A DNA stretch of 64,000 nt from Paenibacillus sp. L3-i20 (GTDB lineage Bacteria; Bacillota; Bacilli; Paenibacillales; Paenibacillaceae): positions 186,001 through 250,000 of the forward strand of contig NZ_BQME02000002.1 in assembly GCF_022180385.2 (NCBI RefSeq). Direction: 5' to 3'. The stretch's first letter is position 1; each line of letters starts with the position of its first letter. Under the pieces are notes generated by a model. The model was not told the DNA's origin. It saw only the letters and a list, made by a program, of their open reading frames with translations, and did not search any database. Made by a program: the position numbers and the translations under genes. Shown here one piece after another: positions 1 through 8,810 of the stretch.

Positions 1-110
1 TTAACAAGATGGTGTAAGCGTTTAGCAAGCTTTTGACCCAAATCTGATTGTCGAACGATGTCGGAATAGGAATAAAAAGAGGTCTCAGGGAGATAATATA
101 CATTAATGTT

Positions 111-123
111 TCTCCTTGGGAGG
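111..123 (+). promoter_or_regulatory. Hairpin sequestering the sigG ribosome binding site
   Basis: CTCC (112-115) can pair with GGAG (119-122) across a 3-nt loop, extended by a T-G wobble at 111/123. The Shine-Dalgarno GGGAGG is therefore in the stem. A hairpin that damps sigG translation is known in B. subtilis; its equivalence here is inference. Confidence 0.5.
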
Positions 124-131
124 TAATCACG

Positions 132-914
132 TTGACCCGAAATAAAGTCGAGATCTGTGGAGTGGATACCGCTAAACTACCTGTACTGACTAATGTCGAA
201 ATGCGAGAGCTATTTACGGCATTACAGAGCAAGGGCGAGTGGTCAGCAAGAGAGAAATTGGTTAATGGCAACTTGCGGCTAGTGCTCAGTGTCATTCAGC
301 GATTTAACAATAGGGGAGAGTTTGTAGACGATTTATTCCAAGTCGGCTGCATCGGACTTATGAAGGCGATAGATAATTTCGACCTTGGTCAAAATGTTAA
401 GTTTTCCACCTATGCCGTACCGATGATTATCGGTGAAATTCGTCGCTACTTAAGGGATAACAATCCCATCCGAGTATCGCGTAGCTTAAGAGATATCGCT
501 TATAAGGCGCTGCAAGTCCGTGACAGCCTCACGAACAAAAATTCACGTGAACCAACGATAATTGAAATATCAGAAGCGTTGAATGTGCCCAAAGAGGATG
601 TTGTGTTTGCACTTGATGCCATCCAAGATCCTGTGTCGTTGTTCGAGCCGATCTATCATGACGGTGGAGATCCAATCTATGTGATGGATCAAATTAGTGA
701 TGATCGAAACAAAGACGTGTCATGGATAGAAGAGATTGCTCTAAGGGAAGCGATGCGTAAGCTCAATGAGCGGGAAAAAATGATCCTGTCTATGCGCTTT
801 TTTGAAGGAAAGACACAAATGGAGGTAGCTGACGAAATCGGCATCTCACAAGCACAAGTGTCTAGGCTTGAGAAATCAGCGATACAACAGATGCAGAAAC
901 ATGTGAAAACATGA
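132..914 (+). CDS. sigG: RNA polymerase sporulation sigma factor SigG
   Basis: Forespore-specific sigma-70 family factor of late sporulation. I chose the TTG at 132 rather than the upstream ATG at 48. GGGAGGT lies 7 nt before it, and the product begins TRNKVEICGVDTAKLPVL, the known SigG N-terminus, giving 260 residues as in B. subtilis. Region 2 is recognisable from GNLRLVLSVIQRFNNRGE through DDLFQVGCIGLMKAIDNFDL to IGEIRRYLRDN. The region 4 helix-turn-helix is near the C-terminus (KTQMEVADEIGISQAQVSRL). A hairpin terminator follows. The RBS lies in a small hairpin (separate entry). Confidence 0.96.
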   Translation: MTRNKVEICGVDTAKLPVLTNVEMRELFTALQSKGEWSAREKLVNGNLRLVLSVIQRFNNRGEFVDDLFQVGCIGLMKAIDNFDLGQNVKFSTYAVPMIIGEIRRYLRDNNPIRVSRSLRDIAYKALQVRDSLTNKNSREPTIIEISEALNVPKEDVVFALDAIQDPVSLFEPIYHDGGDPIYVMDQISDDRNKDVSWIEEIALREAMRKLNEREKMILSMRFFEGKTQMEVADEIGISQAQVSRLEKSAIQQMQKHVKT

Positions 915-938
915 ACGCTTAGAGGAAGAAATGGCATG

Positions 939-976
939 AAAGTGGTGGAGTGCATAAGCGCTTCACCACTTTTCTT
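939..976 (+). terminator. Terminator after sigG
   Basis: AAAGTGGTGGAG (939-950) pairs with CTTCACCACTTT (961-972) with one G-T wobble, followed by a short T-rich stretch. Confidence 0.75.
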
Positions 977-1105
977 TGCCACATTAATAACGTCAATGTA
1001 GGTTTTTTACTTGATTTTTGGACAGTAGGACATTTTGGGCAATTCACTCATATACTTAAACAAAGGATTGTGGAAAACAATCTACAGGAAATGTGGTGAA
1101 TCAAC

Positions 1106-1387
1106 TTGAAAATATCCGACTTCCAATCAAAAGACGTAATTAATATTGTGGATGGCAAAAAGCTAGGGCATGTAAGTGACCTGGAGCTTGATCTGCGTCA
1201 AGGAAGAATTGATTCGATTGTTGTACCGCAATTTACCAAAATGTTTGGTCTCTTCGGTAATAATGGGACTGAAATCGTTATACCTTGGCGAAATATTGTT
1301 AAGATAGGTGCAGATGTTGTACTTGTTCGAATGGATGAAACAAAAGCAATTCGTGCTGAGGAAGAAGATTTGCATGCCCGTTCTTAA
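1106..1387 (+). CDS. ylmC: YlmC/YmxH family sporulation protein (PRC-barrel)
   Basis: This 93-residue protein resembles the small PRC-barrel YlmC/YmxH family of sporulating Firmicutes. MKISDFQSKDVINIVDGKKL and the following IVVPQF and IVIPWRNIVKIG segments are typical PRC-barrel beta-strands. It starts with TTG at 1106 behind a modest purine-rich GTGGTGA. Its place between sigG and pgeF matches B. subtilis. The molecular function of the family is not established. Confidence 0.85.
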   Translation: MKISDFQSKDVINIVDGKKLGHVSDLELDLRQGRIDSIVVPQFTKMFGLFGNNGTEIVIPWRNIVKIGADVVLVRMDETKAIRAEEEDLHARS

Positions 1388-1459
1388 GGGGGTAAACTTA
1401 GTATTGGCGGACATAGTAAAAGAGTTATCCCGCATAATGTGTATGTATGAGGTGATGAG

Positions 1460-2317
1460 ATGGAACCATTTGTACAGAAAATAAGAGGCACAGCGAAGGA
1501 ACCTTCGCTTTTTTTGTTGTCACAATGGATGGAAAATAACGATTCGTTATCGGTTGGATTTACTGGAAGAGAAGGAGGAGTAAGTAACACTCCTTGGGCA
1601 TCCTTAAATATTGGATTACATGTGGGGGACAATGAAAGCGACGTTATTGAAAATCGTAAAACGTTGACTTCAGCAATTGACTGGCCATTTGAGTCTTGGA
1701 CGTGTGCGGAGCAGGTACATGGTAGCCATGTATCAATTGTAACGGAAATGGAACGTGGTAAAGGTAGAACTTCGATGTCTGACACAATAGCAGGCAGTGA
1801 TGCGATAATAACGAATGTGCCGGGTATACTTTTAGCTTCATTTTATGCGGATTGTGTTCCGTTATATTTTTACGCGCAAGATGTTGGTGCTGTTGCCTTA
1901 GCTCATGCAGGTTGGCGCGGGACGGTGCAATCTATTGCAAGAGAGACAATACTCGCAATGGAATCTGCTTATGGTGCAAAACCTGAAAATATTAAAGCAG
2001 CAATAGGTCCATCTATTGGAAGTTGTTGCTATGAAGTTGATGGAGTTGTTATTCAGGAAGTAGAGCGGGTTTTATCCGAGCTACAATTGAAAGAGGAGAT
2101 TGCTCAAGCTTGTATGGTCCAGTCGGAAAATGGCAAGAGGTTTCTGAACTTGAAAGAAATAAACCGACAGATTATGATAAAAGCAGGAATTTTGCCGATC
2201 CATATCGAATTAACCAAGTGGTGCACTGGTTGCCAGACTGAATTATTCTATTCTCATCGAATGGAAGGCGGCAGAACGGGACGGATGGCCAGTTGGATAG
2301 GCATTCGGGAAAGGTGA
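1460..2317 (+). CDS. pgeF: PgeF/YlmD family (LACC1-like purine nucleoside phosphorylase / laccase-fold) protein
   Basis: 285 residues. The family Zn/Cu-binding motifs are present: EQVHGSH, ADCVPL, AHAGWRGT, GPSIGSCCYEV and a C-terminal SHRMEGGRTGRMAS. Homologues are described as multi-copper polyphenol oxidase-like proteins, as purine nucleoside phosphorylases, and as PgeF, which edits mis-incorporated amino acids in peptidoglycan precursors. The sequence does not decide between these roles. The stop overlaps the RBS of the next gene, suggesting translational coupling. Confidence 0.9.
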   Translation: MEPFVQKIRGTAKEPSLFLLSQWMENNDSLSVGFTGREGGVSNTPWASLNIGLHVGDNESDVIENRKTLTSAIDWPFESWTCAEQVHGSHVSIVTEMERGKGRTSMSDTIAGSDAIITNVPGILLASFYADCVPLYFYAQDVGAVALAHAGWRGTVQSIARETILAMESAYGAKPENIKAAIGPSIGSCCYEVDGVVIQEVERVLSELQLKEEIAQACMVQSENGKRFLNLKEINRQIMIKAGILPIHIELTKWCTGCQTELFYSHRMEGGRTGRMASWIGIRER

Positions 2318-2325
2318 ATAATAGT

Positions 2326-3039
2326 ATGCCATTACAAGATCGAATACAGCAGGTCGAACAGCGAATCGCAGCAGCATGCCAGCGATCTGGAAGACTTAGA
2401 GAAGACATAAATGTCATAGCGGTTACGAAATATGTATCGTTAGAGACAACCGTATCAGCGTATAAGAGCGGCTTGTTGCATCTTGGCGAGAACCGCTGGC
2501 AAGATGCAGAGGAGAAATGGGTGGCTCTGAGCGGGAAAGATCGCAGTGTGCCTGAAGATGTGCCGACTTGGCATTTCATCGGTTCGTTGCAAACGAATAA
2601 GGCTAAAGACGTCGTTGGGAAGTTCTCATACATACATTCATTGGACAGGCTGTCACTTGCGGAAGCTATTCACAAAAAAGCGTCCCAACTTAGCATTATT
2701 GTCCCTTGCTTTATTCAAGTTAACGTATCTGGCGAAATGTCCAAGCATGGCATGGAACCGGAAGAGTTGTCAGGTTTTATTGATGCACTGCAAGCTTTTC
2801 CGTCTCTGCAGCCTATTGGGCTCATGACGATGGCACCTTATGAGTCGAAGCCTGAGGAAACACGATTAGTCTTTAGAGCACTTCGTGAACTTAGAGACGT
2901 TATTCAGAGAGACTCGGCATATGGCAGCGGTATTAAACATTTGTCGATGGGAATGTCGAATGATTTTGATGTTGCTATTGAGGAAGGCGCTACATGGATT
3001 CGTTTAGGAAGCATTTTAGTTGGAAAAGAGGAGGAATGA
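2326..3039 (+). CDS. YggS/YlmE family PLP-binding homeostasis protein
   Basis: 237-residue alanine racemase-fold protein with the PLP lysine in IAVTKYVS. Other family motifs include LGENRWQD, WHFIGSLQTNKAK, VNVSGEMSKHG, GLMTMAP and LSMGMSNDFDVAIEEGATWIRLG. Family members maintain pyridoxal phosphate and amino-acid balance rather than catalyse a known reaction. The ATG at 2326 has AAAGGTGA 8 nt upstream and is preferred over the TTG at 2293, which would overlap pgeF. Confidence 0.93.
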   Translation: MPLQDRIQQVEQRIAAACQRSGRLREDINVIAVTKYVSLETTVSAYKSGLLHLGENRWQDAEEKWVALSGKDRSVPEDVPTWHFIGSLQTNKAKDVVGKFSYIHSLDRLSLAEAIHKKASQLSIIVPCFIQVNVSGEMSKHGMEPEELSGFIDALQAFPSLQPIGLMTMAPYESKPEETRLVFRALRELRDVIQRDSAYGSGIKHLSMGMSNDFDVAIEEGATWIRLGSILVGKEEE

Positions 3040-3042
3040 GCG

Positions 3043-3513
3043 ATGAGCGTGATGAACCGATTTATGAATTGGTTTGGCTTGCAGGAAGAAGAAGAAGTGG
3101 TAGAGCGTGAACGTGTGACTACACAGACTGAAGAGCAAGAGAATGAAACCTCTCTTTTCGAAACACGTAGAAACATAAGAAGCAATACGGTAGCTGGCAA
3201 TAGCAATGTTGTTAGCATACATTCGCAGAAGAACGTTCGAGTCGTGTTAAGCGAACCTCGCTCATATGACGAAGCACAGGAGATTGCCGATCATTTGCGC
3301 TCACGCAGAGCTGTTATCGTAAATTTACAGCGAGTGAGAACTGATCTTGCGCTTAGGATTGTTGATTTCTTAAGCGGCACAGTGTACGCTTTAAGTGGCA
3401 GCATCTCTAAGCTTGGTCCTAATATTTTTCTATGCACGCCTGATTCAGTAGAAATTCAAGGTGCCATAACGGAAATGCTGGCAGAGGAGAACGATTACAA
3501 CAAAATGAGGTGA
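3043..3513 (+). CDS. sepF: Cell division protein SepF
   Basis: 156 residues. The N-terminus [14 protein letters not shown] is the amphipathic membrane-targeting helix, followed by an acidic linker to about residue 55. The SepF core then runs from [19 protein letters not shown] through AVIVNLQRV to [21 protein letters not shown] and [11 protein letters not shown]. SepF bundles FtsZ and tethers it to the membrane. AGAGGAGGA lies 7 nt before the ATG. Confidence 0.96.
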   Translation: MSVMNRFMNWFGLQEEEEVVERERVTTQTEEQENETSLFETRRNIRSNTVAGNSNVVSIHSQKNVRVVLSEPRSYDEAQEIADHLRSRRAVIVNLQRVRTDLALRIVDFLSGTVYALSGSISKLGPNIFLCTPDSVEIQGAITEMLAEENDYNKMR

Positions 3514-3520
3514 CCTTGGG

Positions 3521-3805
3521 TTGGAAATATTAATTTTAAAATTTGTGAATACTGCGCTTGAAATTTACAGCTATTTAATTATTGGTTATGTGCTATTGTC
3601 ATGGTTCCCGAATGCTCGTGAAAGTTCTATTGGACAGTTTCTTGGACGAATCGTAGAACCTTACATCGGTATATTCCGAAAATTTATACCGCCAATTGGC
3701 GGTGTATTGGATCTTTCGCCAATCGTAGCTATCTTTGCACTTAGATTTATTGCAATCGGATTGAATTCAGTACTTGTATTCTTGTTTAGCTTAGGTCAAA
3801 GCTAA
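3521..3805 (+). CDS. ylmG: YggT family membrane protein YlmG
   Basis: 94-residue protein with two hydrophobic helices (about residues 5-30 and 65-92). Between them is the YggT signature around LLSWFPNARESSIGQFLGRI and VEPYIGIFRKFIPPIGGVLDLSPI. It starts with TTG at 3521, 7 nt after AGGTGA, which also contains the sepF stop. Family members affect nucleoid and division-site organisation; the biochemistry is unknown. Confidence 0.92.
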   Translation: MEILILKFVNTALEIYSYLIIGYVLLSWFPNARESSIGQFLGRIVEPYIGIFRKFIPPIGGVLDLSPIVAIFALRFIAIGLNSVLVFLFSLGQS

Positions 3806-3809
3806 TCTT

Positions 3810-4592
3810 ATGAAATCAGCTATATATGAGCATTTCCACCCCGAGGAAAAATCTTTCGTCGATAGGGCAATGGAATGGGTAGGGCGGTCCGCACAGCAGC
3901 ATGAGCTGAAGCGGACCGATTTTTTGGATCCGAGACAAGCCCAAATTCTCTCTATGCTCGCTAGCCGTAATCAAGATGTCCACATTAGGCTGGATGGCGG
4001 TTACGTGGAAGCAGAGCGAAGAAGAGCATTAATTGCACCAGATTACCGCAGCTTAGAGGATGAGCATGTGGCTATTTCTGTGCTTGCTGCAATTGCACCG
4101 GCCGGAAGTCATCTTGAGTTAGATCATTCCGATTTTCTTGGGGCCCTGCTTGGTCTTGGCATCAAAAGAGATCGAATAGGAGACATTCATGTCCATGAAT
4201 CGTTTGCACATATTATCGTTACGGACGAAATTGCCGATTATTTAAATATACATCTCCGTCAGGTGCATCGACTTAGTGTATTGACGGATATATTACCATT
4301 GTCAGAATTAAAGCCCGTTCAAGTTAAACTTGAGGAAATGAGCCTTACAGTTGCATCAATGCGTCTTGACGGTATTGCTAGTGATGTATATCGAGTTAGT
4401 CGATCCAAAATTATGGATCCAATACGAGCTGGTCGCTGCAGAGTAAATTGGAAAGCCGAAGAGGACCCATCCAAACAACTTAAGGAAGATGACGTCATCT
4501 CTTTCAAAGGATTAGGTCGATTCAAGGTGCTTGAAGTCGACGGCGTGACAAAAAGGGGCAGAATTCGGGTCAAAATTGGTAAATTTATTTAG
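3810..4592 (+). CDS. ylmH: S4-domain RNA-binding protein YlmH
   Basis: 260 residues. The N-terminal YlmH-specific region contains LDGGYVEAERRRALIAPD and GALLGLGIKRDRIGDI. A C-terminal S4 RNA-binding domain (about residues 180-250) includes RLDGIASDVYRVSRSK, INxGxVxVN-like RAGRCRVNWK and DDVISFKGLGRFKV. YlmH-type proteins bind ribosomal particles and have been linked to rescue of stalled ribosomes. It sits 4 nt after ylmG with little visible RBS, so translation is probably coupled. Confidence 0.92.
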   Translation: MKSAIYEHFHPEEKSFVDRAMEWVGRSAQQHELKRTDFLDPRQAQILSMLASRNQDVHIRLDGGYVEAERRRALIAPDYRSLEDEHVAISVLAAIAPAGSHLELDHSDFLGALLGLGIKRDRIGDIHVHESFAHIIVTDEIADYLNIHLRQVHRLSVLTDILPLSELKPVQVKLEEMSLTVASMRLDGIASDVYRVSRSKIMDPIRAGRCRVNWKAEEDPSKQLKEDDVISFKGLGRFKVLEVDGVTKRGRIRVKIGKFI

Positions 4593-4712
4593 ATGGTTGC
4601 AGGAAATAGGTCAGGACTGTCGAATCTTTGTTGACAGACAGCAACGTTGGTGTTCGTGTACTTATTGCCACCGTTTGCGCAGTGCCAAAACAGTTCATAG
4701 GGAGGTGTTCCG

Positions 4713-5210
4713 ATGCCGCTTACGCCATTGGACATACATAACAAAGAGTTTTCACGAAGTTTTCGTGGATACGATGAAGATGAAGTGAATGAGTTTCTGG
4801 ATCAAGTAATTAAAGATTATGAATCCATCATTCGTGAGAACAAAGAAATTCAAAACCAAGCCCTTACGCTACAAGAGAAACTGAACCATTTCACCAATAT
4901 CGAAGAGACTCTTAGCAAAACGATAATCGTCGCACAGGAAGCTGCTGATGAAGTTCGTAACAATGCGAAAAAAGAAGCTCAGTTAATTGTGAAGGAAGCG
5001 GAGAAAAACGCTGACCGCATCGTTAACGAATCACTTAGCAAATCGCGCAAAGTGGCTCTTGAGGTAGAGGAGCTTAAGAAGCAGGCCTCTATTTATAGAG
5101 CACGATTCCGTACCCTAGTAGAAGCGCAACTTGAGCTTTTATCACAAGATGGCTGGGAAACGTTAGAACAAAGTGCAAGAGAATCGGAAAGAGAACTCCT
5201 TAGAGGTTAA
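4713..5210 (+). CDS. divIVA: Cell division / polarity protein DivIVA
   Basis: 165-residue coiled-coil protein. The N-terminal membrane-curvature binding domain is MPLTPLDIHNKEFSRSFRGY with DEDEVNEFLDQVIKDYE. A long heptad-rich coiled coil follows (about residues 35-130). DivIVA marks poles and septa and recruits Min and sporulation proteins. GGGAGGTG precedes the ATG. It ends the division cluster, before the ileS T-box leader. Confidence 0.95.
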   Translation: MPLTPLDIHNKEFSRSFRGYDEDEVNEFLDQVIKDYESIIRENKEIQNQALTLQEKLNHFTNIEETLSKTIIVAQEAADEVRNNAKKEAQLIVKEAEKNADRIVNESLSKSRKVALEVEELKKQASIYRARFRTLVEAQLELLSQDGWETLEQSARESERELLRG

Positions 5211-5231
5211 AGAAAATGGGTCATTACCCGT

Positions 5232-5261
5232 TTGACAAGAACCTGTTATGTGAGCTATAAC
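5232..5261 (+). promoter_or_regulatory. SigA-type promoter of the ileS T-box transcript
   Basis: TTGACA (5232-5237), an 18-nt spacer and TATAAC (5256-5261). It lies just upstream of the T-box leader. Confidence 0.7.
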
Positions 5262-5269
5262 TAATACAA

Positions 5270-5606
5270 TAACGAAACAAACAACTTCATTGATGAGAAC
5301 GAGTACGTTTTGAGTTCATGCTGCAGAGAGCCGGCGATTGCTGAAAGTCCGGTGCTTGAACCTTTACCGAATATCCTCTCTGAGAAGAGGCGCCGAGCCC
5401 ACTGTATTGTGGTATTAAGCGTCGACGAATTTCCCCCGTTACAGGGAACGCGAATCAAGATTGGATTCGCAGCTAAGGTGCCGCAAGAGGCATCGTCATA
5501 TATGACGATTGCTAGGTCTCTCTTTCTTTTGAGGGAACAATGCGGAACAAGGGTGGTATCGCGAGCAAGCCTCGTCCCTTTATCGGGACGGGGCTTTATT
5601 TTTTTG
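5270..5606 (+). ncRNA. Isoleucine T-box riboswitch of ileS
   Basis: Canonical T-box leader. Stem I has the GATGAGAACGAGTACG region. The specifier loop carries ATC (5373-5375, an Ile codon read by tRNA-Ile GAU). The T-box sequence AGGGTGGTATCGCG is at 5550-5563, and its TGGT bulge base fits an A discriminator. A strong terminator follows. Uncharged tRNA-Ile should favour the antiterminator and expression of ileS. The frame that runs through the leader from 5540 is not the protein start. Confidence 0.95.
5567..5606 (+). terminator. T-box attenuator terminator
   Basis: AAGCCTCGTCCC (5567-5578) pairs with GGGACGGGGCTT (5585-5596) with one wobble, followed by a T-rich tract to 5606. Confidence 0.92.
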
Positions 5607-5629
5607 TATACTTAGAGGGGGCAACGAAG

Positions 5630-8600
5630 ATGCAACGTGTAGACGTAAAAGAACGCGCGCGCAACCGCGAGTTGCGAGTTTTGGAGCAATGGAAAGCAGA
5701 AGACACATTTAAACAATCGATTCAGAACCGAGAAGGTAAACCTAATTTCGTATTTTATGAAGGTCCTCCAACAGCAAATGGTGCACCCCATATCGGCCAT
5801 GTACTTGGCAGGGTTATTAAAGATTTTATTTGCCGCTACAGAACGATGTCTGGCTATCGTGTTGTTCGTAAAGCAGGCTGGGATACACATGGTTTGCCTG
5901 TTGAGCTTGGTGTGGAGAAGCAACTTGGCATCTCTGGCAAGCAAGAAATCGAAAATTATGGTGTTGAAGAGTTCGTAAAAAAATGTAAAGCCAGCGTATT
6001 TGAATACGAGAAGCAATGGAGAGAGCTGACTGAAGCGATTGGTTACTGGACAGATCTTGATAATCCATACATCACGCTAAAAAATGAATATATCGAAAGT
6101 GTATGGCATATTTTGTCCACGATCCACAAAAAAGGACTATTGTACCGTGGACATCGTGTAAGCCCGTATTGCCCTTGCTGCCAAACGACGCTAAGTTCAC
6201 ATGAAGTTGCACAAGGCTACGAAGATGTAAAGGATTTGAGTGCAACAGCGAAGTTCAAGCTGATCGATTCCGGCGAGTTCGTGCTTGCTTGGACGACGAC
6301 TCCTTGGACATTGCCAGCGAATGCTGCATTAGCAGTTAATCCTGAACTAGATTATGTACGTGCTTCCAAAGACGGAGAAGTCTATATCGTTGCTAAGAAC
6401 TTGGCAGAGAAAGTATTGAAAGAAGAGTTCGAAGTGCTTTCAACGGTAAAAGGTGCTGATCTAGTTGGGCTTTCTTATGAGCCTCCATTCCGCTATGTAG
6501 CAATTGAGAAAGGCCATATTGTCATTGCTGGCGATTTCGTCAGTGACACTAGCGGTACCGGAATCGTTCATATCTCACCTGCACACGGGGAAGATGATTA
6601 TAAAGTATCACGTCAAAATGGGATCAGCATGTTAAGTGTTGTGAACAATGCAGGTCGTTATATCGATGAAGTTACTGATCTTGCTGGCCGCTTTGTAAAA
6701 GATTGCGATGTCGACATCGTGAAGATGCTTAGCGAAAAGGGACTTCTTTATTCCAAAGAGCGTTACGAGCATAGCTATCCGTTCTGCTGGCGTTGTAAAT
6801 CACCGCTTCTCTATTATGCAACGGAGAGCTGGTTTATCGAAACAACGGCAGTTAAAGATCAATTGATCGCAAATAACAGCAAAGTGGATTGGTATCCTGG
6901 ACATATCCGTGAAGGGCGTTTTGGTAAGTTCCTTGAGGATCTAGTGGACTGGAACATTAGCCGTAACCGTTATTGGGGTACTCCGCTAAACGTTTGGGTT
7001 TGTGAAGAGACAGGTAAAGAATATTCGCCTGACAGCATCGCTGATCTTCGTGCACGTGCAGTGGACGAAGTGCCTGCTGACATTGAGCTGCATAAGCCTT
7101 ACGTAGATGGCATTTTGCTTAAATCGCCGTTTGCTGAAGGTGCAGTAATGAAACGTACGTCAGAAGTAATCGATGTTTGGTTCGACAGTGGCTCCATGCC
7201 GTTTGCTCAGCATCATTATCCATTTGCGGATGCAAAACCATTTGAAGAACAATATCCTGCTGATATCATTTGCGAAGGCATTGATCAAACGCGCGGTTGG
7301 TTCTTTAGCTTACTTGCTGTATCAACACTATACAACGGAAAAGCGCCATATAAAGCGGTACTTTCTACAGGACATATTCTTGATGAGAATGGACAAAAGA
7401 TGTCCAAGTCAAAAGGTAACGTTATTGATCCTTGGGAAATTATTAATGAATACGGAACAGACGCATTCCGCTGGGCACTCCTTGCAGACAGTGCGCCGTG
7501 GAACAGCAAACGTTTCTCGCGTGGCATCGTAGGCGAAGCGAAGTCCAAAGTGATCGACACGATTGTAAATACACATGCGTTCTACGCGTTATATGCATCA
7601 ATCGACGGTTTCAATTACGCGGATCATGCAGAAGCGAATACTAATAATAAGCTGGATCGTTGGATTACATCTAGATTGAATAGCTTGATCTTAGTGGTTA
7701 AGAAAGGTCTAGAAGTTAATGACTTCTTGAATCCTGCCAAGTCGATAGAACAATTCGTAGATGAGCTGAGCAACTGGTATATCCGTCGTTCACGCGACCG
7801 GTTCTGGGGCAGTGGTCTGACAGAAGATAAAGTTGCAGCCTATCAAACGTTGAGAAGTGTACTTCTAACATTATCACGTCTAATGGCTCCATATACACCA
7901 TTCTTAGCAGAAGATGTGTATGGCAATCTTGGTGGTGAAGGAAGCGTTCATCTAGCAGACTTCCCAGTAGCAGATGAGTCACTTATTGATTTGACACTAG
8001 AACGTGATATGGAGAGTACAAAAGGAATCGTGGAACTTGCGCGTAATGTCCGCAATGAAACGTCAATTAAAACTCGCCAGCCACTATCGGAGCTTATCGT
8101 ATCACTAGACGGGGATTTCCCGATTGCAGAATACGAAGAGATCATTAAGGATGAAATCAATGTAAAATCCATTACGGTGCAAACATCCGATAGTGGATTC
8201 GTTGACTTCACACTTAAATTGAATTTAAAGGTAGCTGGTAAGAAATACGGTAAGCAAGTTGGTCCTATCCAAGGAGCTTTGAAAGAACTGAATTCTGATG
8301 CTACAAAAGAGATTGTTTCTGGGGGAAGCTTCAGCTTCACAACATCGGATAATGAAGTACTTCAGATTGGACTAGATGAATTGCTAGTTGAGAAACAAGC
8401 AAAGTCTGGCTTCGCTTCCGCATCTGGAAATGGTATGACAGCAGCACTGAATACGGATATTACACCTGAGCTTGAACAAGAGGGTTGGGTTCGTGAAGTT
8501 ATTCGGGCTGTTCAAGACACGAGGAAGAAGCAAGATCTTCCGATTGAGAAACGTGTTAACCTTGTTCTAGATGTAGATAATGTTTTGAAGGCAGCACTTG

Positions 8601-8722
8601 AAGCGTTCTCCGATGTGTTAAGTGATAATGTATTGTTACAGTCGGTTTCATTCGAAGCTGTAGATGGTATGGAGCGGGTTACACTTGGAGATAAGGAAGT
8701 TGGCATTTTCATCAAGGAATAG
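5630..8722 (+). CDS. ileS: Isoleucyl-tRNA synthetase, long (type 2 / eukaryote-like) form
   Basis: 1030-residue class I aminoacyl-tRNA synthetase. The ATG at 5630 follows AGAGGGG with 9-nt spacing; the frame is open from 5540 but that part is leader. HIGH is at residues 54-57 and KMSKS at about 590-594. The editing domain lies between them (LAWTTTPWTLPAN, SGTGIVHISPAHGEDD). The length and motifs such as FYEGPPTANGAPHIGH and GWDTHGLPVELGVEK match type 2 IleRS, not the roughly 920-residue B. subtilis type 1 enzyme. Type 2 enzymes are often less sensitive to mupirocin. Confidence 0.96.
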   Translation: MQRVDVKERARNRELRVLEQWKAEDTFKQSIQNREGKPNFVFYEGPPTANGAPHIGHVLGRVIKDFICRYRTMSGYRVVRKAGWDTHGLPVELGVEKQLGISGKQEIENYGVEEFVKKCKASVFEYEKQWRELTEAIGYWTDLDNPYITLKNEYIESVWHILSTIHKKGLLYRGHRVSPYCPCCQTTLSSHEVAQGYEDVKDLSATAKFKLIDSGEFVLAWTTTPWTLPANAALAVNPELDYVRASKDGEVYIVAKNLAEKVLKEEFEVLSTVKGADLVGLSYEPPFRYVAIEKGHIVIAGDFVSDTSGTGIVHISPAHGEDDYKVSRQNGISMLSVVNNAGRYIDEVTDLAGRFVKDCDVDIVKMLSEKGLLYSKERYEHSYPFCWRCKSPLLYYATESWFIETTAVKDQLIANNSKVDWYPGHIREGRFGKFLEDLVDWNISRNRYWGTPLNVWVCEETGKEYSPDSIADLRARAVDEVPADIELHKPYVDGILLKSPFAEGAVMKRTSEVIDVWFDSGSMPFAQHHYPFADAKPFEEQYPADIICEGIDQTRGWFFSLLAVSTLYNGKAPYKAVLSTGHILDENGQKMSKSKGNVIDPWEIINEYGTDAFRWALLADSAPWNSKRFSRGIVGEAKSKVIDTIVNTHAFYALYASIDGFNYADHAEANTNNKLDRWITSRLNSLILVVKKGLEVNDFLNPAKSIEQFVDELSNWYIRRSRDRFWGSGLTEDKVAAYQTLRSVLLTLSRLMAPYTPFLAEDVYGNLGGEGSVHLADFPVADESLIDLTLERDMESTKGIVELARNVRNETSIKTRQPLSELIVSLDGDFPIAEYEEIIKDEINVKSITVQTSDSGFVDFTLKLNLKVAGKKYGKQVGPIQGALKELNSDATKEIVSGGSFSFTTSDNEVLQIGLDELLVEKQAKSGFASASGNGMTAALNTDITPELEQEGWVREVIRAVQDTRKKQDLPIEKRVNLVLDVDNVLKAALEAFSDVLSDNVLLQSVSFEAVDGMERVTLGDKEVGIFIKE

Positions 8723-8743
8723 GGACATAGTAATGGAATAAAG

Positions 8744-8780
8744 GAGCCCGCTTGCCCGCCACGCTGGCGGGGCGGGCTTC
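8744..8780 (+). terminator. GC-rich terminator after ileS
   Basis: AGCCCGC-TT-GCCCGCC pairs with GGCGGGGCGGGCT across an ACGCT loop. The T-tract is weak (TTCCTCTG). Confidence 0.7.
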
Positions 8781-8810
8781 CTCTGTTGCTACCCGGAGGT
8801 GATGGAAATC

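Noticed and set aside
1..47. SigF/SigG-type promoter of sigG
   Set aside because: The upstream region is truncated by the window edge and I saw no convincing -35/-10 pair.
3043..3222. Minus-strand ORFs opposite sepF
   Set aside because: Low-complexity Phe/Leu-rich products mirror the Glu-rich sepF linker; not real genes.
4593..4712. Promoter for divIVA (TTGACA near 4630)
   Set aside because: No acceptable -10 element at 16-18 nt.
5310..5615. ORF of 101 codons within the ileS leader
   Set aside because: It lies in the T-box RNA, crosses its terminator and has no RBS.
7948..8340. Minus-strand ORFs opposite ileS, carB, pgeF and other genes
   Set aside because: They are shadows of strongly coding plus-strand frames with no RBS and no recognisable product.
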